From: G963668605 sp963793625
GTDB lineage: Bacteria > Acidobacteriota > Terriglobia > Bryobacterales > Bryobacteraceae
Length of the DNA stretch: 64,000 nucleotides
NCBI GenBank assembly: GCA_963793625.1
Contig: CAWCAT010000050.1
Span: 1-64,000, forward strand
Direction of reading: 5' to 3'
The notes below the pieces were generated by a model. The model did not search any database and was not told the origin of the DNA. It saw only the letters and a program-made list of their open reading frames with translations. The translations under genes were made by a program, and so were the position numbers. This document shows, in pieces, positions 27,621 to 36,384 of the stretch (position 1 is the first letter of the stretch; each line of letters starts with the position of its first letter).

Positions 27621-29330
27621 ATGTATTTACAAGTGTATTTACGATACGGCATCCTTGCCCTCGCTTGCGCCACGACAGCATGGTGTGCGCAAGCGGCGTT
27701 TGAAATCCGCATGGGAAGCGGTGAACGGGACGTCCAGCGTTATGCGGGGTACGGTTACAACGTCGCATCGCTAGGCAGCCTCACTCGCCTGGCAACATTC
27801 GCGGATAGCGCGCCGGGAGCCTTGCCTCCCTCGAGCGCGTTGCGCCTCAGCATCGATGAGAACCGGCGGCAGTTCCGCGAGAAGGCGCGCGCGGCAGCGG
27901 CGCTCGGAATCAAGGCTTGCGTGAGTACGGATGAGATTCTGCTCCCATCTGCGGTCCTGGAGAAGCTCGGCAAGCGCATCGCGCGGGATGATGACCCGCG
28001 GCGCGTAGACTTCGAGAAGGAGGCGTTCTGGGAGCTGTACCGCGCCAAGTACCGGGAAGTGCTGCGCGACTTTCCCGAAATCGCCTACGTCATGGTGCGG
28101 ACAGGCGAAAACTACTCGTTTCTGCACAACGGTTACACCGGACAACTGATCGCCGAGAATACTTCGCAAACTACCCGGAGCGAGGAGTACTTCCGGAACA
28201 TGCGGCGGCTGATCAACGAAACCCGCAAGGTCGTGGTGGATGAATTCGGCCGCAAGTTGATCTGGCGCACCTGGGATCTGGGCAATTACGGCTTCCACGC
28301 CAGCACCGACGTGTACGATCGCGTTCTTGCCGGTGTGCGCGAGCGGAAGGGGCTGATCTTCGCGGTGAAGTTTACGCAGACGGACTTCTGGCGTTACAAC
28401 GACTTCAACCCCACCATCGGCCGCGGCGGAGTGGACCAGATTGTGGAGTTCCAGGCGGCGCGTGAATACGAAGGAAAGGGCGCCTACCCCAATTACGTGG
28501 GCGAAGAGCATGCCGCCGCAATCCGGCGCTGCCGCGAACTCGGCGTTAAGGGCATTTGGGTATGGAACTTCGGTGGCGGCTGGGACGGGCCGCGCCTCCA
28601 AACGGACGTGTGGGTGCGCGCGAATAGCCACGTTACCGCCCGGCTGGCGCAGAATCCCGGACTCGACGCGCGGCGCCTGGCAGAAGAGTGGGCTGCGGGC
28701 GAATTCGGTAAGGCAGCAGCCGCAAAGGTGGCCGAAATGCTCCTACTCTCGGACGACTGTGTGCTTGGCTTCCGGTACATCGCGCCATACTCCCGCCGGC
28801 ACAAGGGCTGGCTCCCGGCGCGCAACATCATGCGCGACGACGTCATACGCGGCGAGCGCGAACTCCGAGGTGCAGCCGTGGAAACACAGGGCGGCCTGAA
28901 ACTGCTATACGAAGGCTCCCGGGATGCGTTGGACGAAGCGCTCGAAGAGAAAGCCGCCGCTGCGCGTCTGGCTACGCGCATGCGTGAGATCTTCGAATCC
29001 GCGCAAACCGCAATTGTCTCCGCAAAGGGACAACGCGTTTACGACGAGGCCCGCACCGGGCTGCTGTATATGGAATCGCTGGCTCGAGTCATGTCCAGCT
29101 ATATCCGCGGAATGTTCCAATACTACCGCTGGCAGGAAAACGCCGACGCCGAGACCGCCCGCGCCGCACGTAGCGAGTTGATGGCTTGGCGGGCCGAGTG
29201 GCGGCGATACCAGGACGAAATTCCAAAGCTTCCCGGAGCGGCGACGCTCTACCGCTCCGGCAAGACGGACGCTGATAAGAAAGGCGCCATGGAAGATACC
29301 TGTGAAAAGGCACTGGTGGCGCTGCAATGA
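27621..29330 (+). CDS. secreted protein of unknown function, possible glycosidase
   Basis: 569 aa with a signal peptide (YGILALACATTAWCAQAA). The body has TIM-barrel-like alternation: AAALGIKACVSTDEILLP, EIAYVMVRTGENYSFLH, RKLIWRTWDLGNYGFHAST, KGLIFAVKFTQTDFWRYNDF, GVKGIWVWNFGGGWDGPRL. A helical C-terminal region rich in Ala and Glu follows. This recalls alpha-glucuronidase-like hydrolases (GH67/GH115 type), but I see no decisive catalytic motif, so no family is assigned. It sits 17 bases after the receptor and overlaps the GH13 start by ATGA, so a role in the same glycan pathway is likely. Confidence 0.6.
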   Translation: MYLQVYLRYGILALACATTAWCAQAAFEIRMGSGERDVQRYAGYGYNVASLGSLTRLATFADSAPGALPPSSALRLSIDENRRQFREKARAAAALGIKACVSTDEILLPSAVLEKLGKRIARDDDPRRVDFEKEAFWELYRAKYREVLRDFPEIAYVMVRTGENYSFLHNGYTGQLIAENTSQTTRSEEYFRNMRRLINETRKVVVDEFGRKLIWRTWDLGNYGFHASTDVYDRVLAGVRERKGLIFAVKFTQTDFWRYNDFNPTIGRGGVDQIVEFQAAREYEGKGAYPNYVGEEHAAAIRRCRELGVKGIWVWNFGGGWDGPRLQTDVWVRANSHVTARLAQNPGLDARRLAEEWAAGEFGKAAAAKVAEMLLLSDDCVLGFRYIAPYSRRHKGWLPARNIMRDDVIRGERELRGAAVETQGGLKLLYEGSRDALDEALEEKAAAARLATRMREIFESAQTAIVSAKGQRVYDEARTGLLYMESLARVMSSYIRGMFQYYRWQENADAETARAARSELMAWRAEWRRYQDEIPKLPGAATLYRSGKTDADKKGAMEDTCEKALVALQ

Positions 29331-31513
29331 ACATTTTCACTGTCATTCTTATTGCGTGTGCAGCCGTGCCGGCGGTTAGCGGGCGGGACATCGTGCTCTC
29401 GAACGAGCAGGTCGAATTGCGTTTCGAAGGCACGACCGGCCAATGGCGCGAATTGCGAATGCGGTCGGGGCAAGCTTTGCTCGACGGCGCCGAGCCGGCT
29501 AACTCGATCCTGATCGGTTACGGCGGCCAAACCGTCGATCCCGTGCGCCGCATGGATATGTGGTCCGTACGCGGCGTACAGACCGGGGGTGCCGGGGTTC
29601 GGCTGACCGGTCACAAGAGATCGGTTTCCGGAAGCAAAACCCGGCTTGCACTGGAACAGAGCGACGGTGACTGGCGCATTGAGCAGGAGTTTGCGCTCGA
29701 AGGCGCGGTGGTTGAGCGACGCGTGCGGCTGGTTTGGAAGGGCTCGAACCCGGTTCTTCTGCGCTGGATCGATCTGCGTACGCCCTCGGAACCAGCCGCG
29801 CCGGGCGCGCTGCTCGAAGCGCCCGGCTATCCGGCTATCCTGCACCAGCCGCTTGCTGAACTGCCGATGGGTAAGTGGCCCGTTCCCGAAGACCGGCCCG
29901 ATCGCGACGCTCCAGCCTGGCGGATGGGTCTTTTCACTACAACGGCGGCGGAGCGCAATATCTTGATCTGGCCGTTTGACCGCGATATTCCGGCTGTGGC
30001 GTCGGTGCACCGCGGGACCAACGGCGTCTGGATCAACCACCGGCTCTTTGCGTCGCGCCGTTTGCGCGAGAACGAGTCCATCACAGCCGGAACGCAGTAC
30101 GTGCGAGTGGCCGGCGCGGATCTGAAGCAGGCGCTGCGCGAGTTTCAGCCGTTCTGGGCCAAAGCCGGCATCGCTCCGCAACACGACGTGCCCGAGTGGG
30201 CCCGCACGGCGCGTATCTACGAAGCGCACCTCGGCCCGTACCGCACCCTGACGCCGTACCCCGACGTGGAGACGCTGGCGCGAGATCTGCCGCGGATCCG
30301 GGCGATGGGATTTAACGTTATCCAACTCATGCCCCGGATGCCGTATCCGAGCTATTCGGTGCACGACTATCTGGACATCCAGACGCACTACGCGCCGGAG
30401 GCGGGATTGCGCGCGATGGTAAAAACGGCCCATGGGCTGGGCCTGAAAGTCATCCTCGACGTCATCATGCACGGCGTGGCGGACGAGGCAGCGAGAAAGC
30501 CCGGCGGCGTCCCGGCGCACCCGTACACGAAGGAGCATCCGGAATGGTTCAGCCGCAATGAGGACGGCAAGCTGGGCCGCACCTACACGTGGGCGTTCGA
30601 CCATGCTAACTCCGGGTTTCAGGACTTCATCGTCGCGGTCTTCCTCGATTACATACGAAAGCTGGACGTGGACGGCTTCAGGGTGGATGCGGTCACATGG
30701 AACTTCTTTCCCAACTGGGCGGAGGGCCTGGCGTATCCGGGGTACAAGAGTATCTACGCGAGCGCGGGGATGTTCGATCGCGTTCGCCGCGAAGCCACCA
30801 GGATCAAACCGGAGCTTCTGTTCGTTACCGAATCCTCCGGACCGCTGTTCCACACGGCTTTTGACCTCACTTACAATTACGATGAGCTTTGGATGTACGG
30901 CGGCCTGCTGCCGGTTAAGCGCGGGACGAATCCTCGCGGCGGCACCAAGGTCCCCATTGACGCCCACCGAATGGCCGAATGGTTGGAACTGCGGAAGCTG
31001 GCCCTGCCGCCAACGCTCGGCCGGGTTCACCAGGCCGATTCGCACGATACCAAGCAATCCACCAACCTGTTCAACCGCGAGATCTTCGGTGAGGCCGGCA
31101 TGCGGCTTGTGTTTGCCTGGTGCGCGTTTCTGGATGGCGGCATTATGAACTTCACCGGCGCCGAGCACGGCCTGGAAGAGCACTACAAGGCTATTCTCGA
31201 CGTGCGCGGCCGTCTACGGGTGCTCGAAACCGGAGACATCGACTATCTCGGGGCCCAGCCCTCGAACAACCGCGTATTCGCGCCTATCCGCCGCAGCGGA
31301 GCCGAGTGGGCAATGCCGGTCTTGTCCTTCTCCGATGCGCCGGTCAGCACCACCCTACAACTCCGCAACCTCGGGCTTAAGTCCGACGTGAAGTATACCC
31401 TCCGCGAGGCTTTCAGCGGCGAGACTCGCGAGGGTACCGGCAAAGAGCTGTCCACACTGTTGCTTGACCTTCCCCCGTACGCGGTGCAGGTCTGGACGGA
31501 GGCGAAAAAATGA
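29327..31513 (+). CDS. secreted alpha-amylase family (GH13) glycosidase
   Basis: 728 aa. Signal peptide (NIFTVILIACAAVPAVSG), an N-terminal beta domain of about 280 residues, then the GH13 barrel: conserved region I (LKVILDVIMHGV), II with nucleophile Asp (DGFRVDAVTW, about residue 453), III with acid/base Glu (LLFVTESSG, about 501) and IV (QADSHDTKQS, about 572). A C-terminal beta domain closes the protein. It acts on alpha-glucosidic bonds or as a related isomerase. The N-terminal extension is unusual for plain amylases and may bind the substrate. ATGA overlaps on both sides show tight operon coupling. Confidence 0.85.
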   Translation: MNIFTVILIACAAVPAVSGRDIVLSNEQVELRFEGTTGQWRELRMRSGQALLDGAEPANSILIGYGGQTVDPVRRMDMWSVRGVQTGGAGVRLTGHKRSVSGSKTRLALEQSDGDWRIEQEFALEGAVVERRVRLVWKGSNPVLLRWIDLRTPSEPAAPGALLEAPGYPAILHQPLAELPMGKWPVPEDRPDRDAPAWRMGLFTTTAAERNILIWPFDRDIPAVASVHRGTNGVWINHRLFASRRLRENESITAGTQYVRVAGADLKQALREFQPFWAKAGIAPQHDVPEWARTARIYEAHLGPYRTLTPYPDVETLARDLPRIRAMGFNVIQLMPRMPYPSYSVHDYLDIQTHYAPEAGLRAMVKTAHGLGLKVILDVIMHGVADEAARKPGGVPAHPYTKEHPEWFSRNEDGKLGRTYTWAFDHANSGFQDFIVAVFLDYIRKLDVDGFRVDAVTWNFFPNWAEGLAYPGYKSIYASAGMFDRVRREATRIKPELLFVTESSGPLFHTAFDLTYNYDELWMYGGLLPVKRGTNPRGGTKVPIDAHRMAEWLELRKLALPPTLGRVHQADSHDTKQSTNLFNREIFGEAGMRLVFAWCAFLDGGIMNFTGAEHGLEEHYKAILDVRGRLRVLETGDIDYLGAQPSNNRVFAPIRRSGAEWAMPVLSFSDAPVSTTLQLRNLGLKSDVKYTLREAFSGETREGTGKELSTLLLDLPPYAVQVWTEAKK

Positions 31514-32889
31514 GCACTACCCGACGTGGATTCATGGCCGGTGCGGGGGCAGCAACCACAGCCCCTGCCTTTGTAAAAGGGCGCAAGCCCAACGTACTGT
31601 TTATCCTCTCGGACCAGTGGTCGCCGCTCGCGTCCGACCTCAGCGGCAGGCGCCCGATGCCCCGCACACCCGCGGCCGATTCCATTGCTGCTTCAGGAGC
31701 GCGATTCGACAACGCCTACTGCTCGTGGCCGCTGTGTTCGCCCTCGCGGGCCAGTTTGTTCACCGGCCAGATGCCGCATACGACCGGCGTGACCGGCAAT
31801 GCGCGCCGGCAGGGCATTGTCCCCGCGACCATGCCCGTGCTGGGCGAGATCTTTTCGCGGGCGGGATACGACACCGGCTACTTCGGCAAAGAACATACCG
31901 GGGGCGCGGCATACCGCGGGTTTCAGAATCTTGGGACGTACCAGTATCCGGGGGCCGGATATCTGGCGGACGGGTCTTGCCTCGATTCTGTCTTTACGCG
32001 CGATGCCATCGACTTTATCCGGAGCCCGCGCGCGAATCCGTTTTGCACCGTTCTCTCGCTGATCAACCCCCACGACATCTGCTTTACGCCTGGGTACGCG
32101 AAGATTCCAGGCAAGAGCTTTGTGGACGTGCACCAGGCGTTTCGCAACCGCAAGGGAAAGTTTCTGCGTAACCTGGACCTACCGCCCGCTCGCCCCAACT
32201 TGAACCCGCGTCCGCCGGAGCAAATGGCGCGCGTCAGCGCCGTGCAGGAGAACTGGACCGACGAGGAATGGCGTCTCTATCTCGCAACTTACTATCTGCT
32301 AATGGAGAACACGGACTGGATGATTGGGCTTACGCTTGATGCCGTAAAGCGCGCCGGACTGGAGCGCGACACGCTGGTGGTGTTCACATCCGATCACGGC
32401 GACCAGATGGGCGCGCACCATCTTGTGGGGAAGAACGTGTTTTACGAGGAGTGCATGAGGGTTCCCCTTGCCGTCTCCTTCCCTGGCGTCATTCCGGCGG
32501 GCAAGGTAAACCGGACGTCGCTGATGTCCGGCACGGACGTACTGCCCACAATCTGTGATTTCGCCGGGCTCGACGTCCCCGGTGGTCTCGACGGCAGGAG
32601 CATCCGGCCGCTGCTCGGCGTGGATCCAGGCCCCTGGCGCGATGTGCTGGTGGCGGAACTAAACGAGGGGCGCATGCTGCGCTCCGGCCATCACAAATAC
32701 ATCCTGTACCAGCGTGGCGGCCAGCCGGCCGAGTTCCTGTTCGATTTGCGGCAGGATCCGGGTGAAACCCGGGACCTGGCGGCGCTGCCCGGTTCCGCTG
32801 GCGACCTGAGCCGCTGCCGGCGGTTGCTCGAGCAGTGGACCGCGCGCACGGGCGGCGGCTTCGAACGCACGAAAACGGTAGATAAGTAG
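31510..32889 (+). CDS. sulfatase (Cys-type, formylglycine-dependent)
   Basis: 459 aa with a twin-arginine signal (STTRRGFMAGAGAATTAP). Type I sulfatase of the alkaline-phosphatase superfamily: NVLFILSDQW metal site, activation motif CSPSRASLFTG with Cys76 as the residue to be converted to formylglycine, GYFGKEH, and the second metal site VVFTSDHGDQMGAHHLVGK. It would remove sulfate esters from a glycan or aryl compound, probably in the periplasm. It requires a formylglycine-generating enzyme, and none with intact Cys residues is seen in the window. The start overlaps the GH13 stop by four bases. Confidence 0.9.
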   Translation: MSTTRRGFMAGAGAATTAPAFVKGRKPNVLFILSDQWSPLASDLSGRRPMPRTPAADSIAASGARFDNAYCSWPLCSPSRASLFTGQMPHTTGVTGNARRQGIVPATMPVLGEIFSRAGYDTGYFGKEHTGGAAYRGFQNLGTYQYPGAGYLADGSCLDSVFTRDAIDFIRSPRANPFCTVLSLINPHDICFTPGYAKIPGKSFVDVHQAFRNRKGKFLRNLDLPPARPNLNPRPPEQMARVSAVQENWTDEEWRLYLATYYLLMENTDWMIGLTLDAVKRAGLERDTLVVFTSDHGDQMGAHHLVGKNVFYEECMRVPLAVSFPGVIPAGKVNRTSLMSGTDVLPTICDFAGLDVPGGLDGRSIRPLLGVDPGPWRDVLVAELNEGRMLRSGHHKYILYQRGGQPAEFLFDLRQDPGETRDLAALPGSAGDLSRCRRLLEQWTARTGGGFERTKTVDK

Positions 32890-32941
32890 GACCGCGAGAC
32901 AGACCGGCGCCTGGCCGGCATTTCATCAAGAAGGAGTTCAC

Positions 32942-35900
32942 ATGAATCGAGCATTATTAATATTGTTTGTGGTGGCCTGCATCGTCACCTGCATATCCGG
33001 CCAGACGTTCACCGGGAATATCACGGGCGTGGTCACGGATCCCAACAAGGCCGCTGTCGGCGGAGCGGAAATCGTGCTCTCCAACGTCAACACGGGCGAG
33101 GTTCGGAAATATACCTCGACCGAGACCGGGGCTTATAGCTTCTCGCAGCTTCTGCCAGGCAGTTATGCGCTTGCAGTAACCAAGCAAGGATTTCGCGAAC
33201 ACCGGCGGGCGGGCATCGAACTGGGCACCAGCCAAACGGCCAGCATCGATGTTCAACTGGCCCTGGGGCAGGTGAGCGAATCGGTTGAGGTGACCGCGGC
33301 GGCGCCTCTGGTTAACAGCCAGACCGCAAACCAAACGGAATCTCTGGAGAAGGAACTGGTCGAAGAACTGCCACTCATAGCGCGCAACCCCTTCGGCCTG
33401 GTGCACGCGATGGCTGGCGTCTCACAGCAGAACGAGTTTACTGGCGGGCCCGACCAGAACTGGACGCGGTTGAGCATCAACGGCGGGAGGGAGAATAGCG
33501 CGCAGGTGCTTATCGACGGCATCCCGGCCTCGGCCGGCGACTGGGGCGGCCTGATAGCCACTCCCGGCGTTGCGAGCGTTTTGGAGGTCCAGGTCACCCG
33601 GAACGCCTACGACGTGGTGAACGGCCGCAGCGGCGGAGGCATCATCAGCATTACCACTCGGGGTGCCTCGCAGAAATACCACGGCTCGGCGTTCCATTCG
33701 CTGCAGAACGACAACTTGAACGCCAACAGCTTCTTCAACAACCTCAATGGGCGGGCGAAGACCGAATCCAAGCGCAATCAGTTCGGAGGTAGCTTCGGAG
33801 GGCCCATCTGGAAGAAGCGGCAGCTTTCCGGGTTTTTCGCGTATGAAGCTCTGCGGGAGGCCAGCCCGAACAGCCGCACTGCGACTTTGCCGACCGGCCC
33901 GGAGCACCAGGGCGACTTCTCCGACACGCGAAATGCGAACGGAAGCCTGCGCCTGATCTACGATCCGATGGCGCTCGCACCGGACCCAGCGCGCTCCGGC
34001 CAGTTTCTGCGGGCGGCGTTCCCAGGCAACCGCATCCCGGCCGCCCGCATGGATAGCGTGGGTAAAAACATCATGGAGATGATCGTGCCTTCGCCCAACC
34101 AGTCGGGAAACGGTCCGGCACGCACGGGCAATTTCTTCGATACGGGCAACCGGAACACGGTGAACAACCGCTACGACACGCGAGTGGACTGGGCGCGGAA
34201 TACGTATCACACGCTCTACGGCCAGGTCACCATGGCGTGGCAGGACCAGAGTTTCGCCGAATTCTGGAACAAGTACGCGGAAACCAACCAGAATTCTATT
34301 AATCCGCGATTTCAAGTCAAAATCGGCAACAACATCATGTTCAGCCCGACGTTCATTGCCAACATAACCTTGGGTAGCGCCCGCTGGAACGAGCAGCAGT
34401 ACTCCAAGGGCCACGGCTTCGATTACACGGCCCTCGGCTTCTCCCCATCGCTTGCGCGGCAGTTCGATGCGGCCACACCGCCGGAAGTAACACTGAGCGG
34501 GTTGAACGGCGCGGTATTCGGCAATCCGCGTTATCTCGAAGCGGTCCGCCTGGTACACAACGCGCAGGCAAATGCCACCAAGGAGTTCAAGTCGCATAGC
34601 GTGAAGTTCGGCTGGTCGCTCGATATTTCGATGTTGAACAACAGCGACGCGAACTCTGCGTTTTTCCGCTTCGACTCGACCTTCACGTCGGGTCCCAGTT
34701 GGGACGGCCGCAACACGGCCGCAGGCTATTCGCCGGCTTCACTGCTGCTCGGGACAGGGCTCAGCGGCAGAGCCCCTCGATCCGCGCGCCTCGCTACCAC
34801 AGACAAATCCTGGGGGTTCTATGTGCAGGATTCCTGGCGAGCGAACCGACGCCTGACCGTTAACTACGGCGTGCGGTACGAAATCCAGCAGGCCCGCACG
34901 GAACGCTTCGACCGGCTGAACTACTTTGACCCTCAAGCGCCAAACCCGATTGGACCGAAAGTGGGAATGCCCGGGTTGAAGGGCGCGCTGCGATTCGTCG
35001 AGCCGGGCGCGCGCGCGCCCTGGGAGACGCCACTCCATGATTTCGCGCCGCGGATCGGCATCGCGTACAGACTTACTCCCCGGCTGGCGTTGCGGACGGG
35101 ATATGGGGTTTACTTTTCGCGATCCGTCACCGCGCCGGCCGCCACCTCCACGTTGGGGTATTCGAACGAAACGGCCTGGGTCACGACCGGCGACGGCGGC
35201 CGGACGCCGCAGTACTTGCTGAGTAACCCCTTCCCGAACGGAATCGCGGAGGCGATCGGCAACTCACAGGGCCCGCTGACGCGGGTGGGCGACTCGGTGA
35301 CGGCTTTTCTAAACCGCCGTCCTACGCCGTATATGCAACAGTATAGCCTCGACTTCCAGTTTGAGATCCGTCGCGACACCATGGGCGAAATCGGGTACTC
35401 CGGCAGCCAGGGCCGCAAGCTCAGCTACGGTTTTCCGTTCCGGCTAAACCAATTGCCAGACGCCGCACTGGCGCTGGGCGATCAGTTGCGCGAACTGGTG
35501 CCCAACCCGTTTTACGGCGTATCGGGCGGCGCCATCGGCTCCCGAGCCACGGTGGAACGCCGCCAGTTGCTGCGGCCCTTCCCGCAGTTCGACCAGGTGG
35601 AGCTGCGGGATATGCCGGGCGCTGGTTCGAGCTTCAACGCGCTCAATGCGCGCATGACGCGGCGGCTTGCGAAAGGAATGACCGTGATCGCCACCTATCG
35701 ATGGGCGAAAGCCATCGATAATGCCTCCGAGACCATCTCGTTCGGCACCAACGATCGCGGCAGGAATTTCAACGACATGAGTCTCGATCGTTCCATCAGC
35801 CTGCACGACATCCCGCACAGTCTGGCTGTGACCTACCTATACACGTTGCCGGTCGGGCGGGGCCAGCGGTTCCTGTCCGCCATGCCCGCCGTTCTGGATG

Positions 35901-36355
35901 GCATCCTGGGCGGCTGGCGCTTCAGCGGCATTTATAAATTCGACTCGGGATATCCACTGAATTTCGACGCGCCCGATTTCACTTACTCGATGGGCGGCAG
36001 CCAGTATCCGAACATCAGCGATCGCAAACAACTACCGCTGGATAAACAGGATCGCCTGCACTGGTTCAACACAGCCGTCTTCAGCCAGGCGTTGCCCTAC
36101 ACCTTTGGGAATGCGCCGCGCTGGACAGGTGAGGTGCGAACCGACGAGCAGAACAACTGGAATGTCGGGATCATGAAGTACTTCTCCCCAATCGAAAAGG
36201 TGAAGCTTCAATTCCGTGCCGACATGTTCAACGCCTTCAACCACGTCCGTTTTTCCACGCCGGTGACCGACGTCTCAACTCGCAGCCTGGGCGAAGTGAC
36301 CTCTACACGCGGCCAGCCTCGAGTGGTGCAACTGGGGCTCAAAATGACCTTCTGA
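32942..36355 (+). CDS. TonB-dependent receptor, Oar-type, intact
   Basis: 1137 aa, start ATG 32942 after AAGAAGGAG. Signal peptide; carboxypeptidase-regulatory-like domain at about 25-110 (GQTFTGNITGVVTDPNKAA, GFREHRRAGIELG); plug at about 125-250 (LVEELPLIARNPFGLVHAMA, GGRENSAQVLIDGIPASAGD); then a barrel with the final strand VVQLGLKMTF. It is closely related to the frameshifted receptor at 24201 and to the N-terminal scrap at 8517, so the locus has expanded by duplication. It imports large substrates across the outer membrane. It lies between the sulfatase and the second GH2 gene. Confidence 0.92.
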   Translation: MNRALLILFVVACIVTCISGQTFTGNITGVVTDPNKAAVGGAEIVLSNVNTGEVRKYTSTETGAYSFSQLLPGSYALAVTKQGFREHRRAGIELGTSQTASIDVQLALGQVSESVEVTAAAPLVNSQTANQTESLEKELVEELPLIARNPFGLVHAMAGVSQQNEFTGGPDQNWTRLSINGGRENSAQVLIDGIPASAGDWGGLIATPGVASVLEVQVTRNAYDVVNGRSGGGIISITTRGASQKYHGSAFHSLQNDNLNANSFFNNLNGRAKTESKRNQFGGSFGGPIWKKRQLSGFFAYEALREASPNSRTATLPTGPEHQGDFSDTRNANGSLRLIYDPMALAPDPARSGQFLRAAFPGNRIPAARMDSVGKNIMEMIVPSPNQSGNGPARTGNFFDTGNRNTVNNRYDTRVDWARNTYHTLYGQVTMAWQDQSFAEFWNKYAETNQNSINPRFQVKIGNNIMFSPTFIANITLGSARWNEQQYSKGHGFDYTALGFSPSLARQFDAATPPEVTLSGLNGAVFGNPRYLEAVRLVHNAQANATKEFKSHSVKFGWSLDISMLNNSDANSAFFRFDSTFTSGPSWDGRNTAAGYSPASLLLGTGLSGRAPRSARLATTDKSWGFYVQDSWRANRRLTVNYGVRYEIQQARTERFDRLNYFDPQAPNPIGPKVGMPGLKGALRFVEPGARAPWETPLHDFAPRIGIAYRLTPRLALRTGYGVYFSRSVTAPAATSTLGYSNETAWVTTGDGGRTPQYLLSNPFPNGIAEAIGNSQGPLTRVGDSVTAFLNRRPTPYMQQYSLDFQFEIRRDTMGEIGYSGSQGRKLSYGFPFRLNQLPDAALALGDQLRELVPNPFYGVSGGAIGSRATVERRQLLRPFPQFDQVELRDMPGAGSSFNALNARMTRRLAKGMTVIATYRWAKAIDNASETISFGTNDRGRNFNDMSLDRSISLHDIPHSLAVTYLYTLPVGRGQRFLSAMPAVLDGILGGWRFSGIYKFDSGYPLNFDAPDFTYSMGGSQYPNISDRKQLPLDKQDRLHWFNTAVFSQALPYTFGNAPRWTGEVRTDEQNNWNVGIMKYFSPIEKVKLQFRADMFNAFNHVRFSTPVTDVSTRSLGEVTSTRGQPRVVQLGLKMTF

Positions 36356-36384
36356 AGGGAGGCGCAGCGAACGAGGCTCTGACG

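Noticed and set aside
29249..31183. 644-codon minus-strand frame opposite GH13
   Set aside because: The plus strand carries all four GH13 regions. The minus frame has no family features.
33422..34597. 391-codon minus-strand frame opposite the TonB receptor
   Set aside because: No signal or domain; the receptor on the plus strand is intact.
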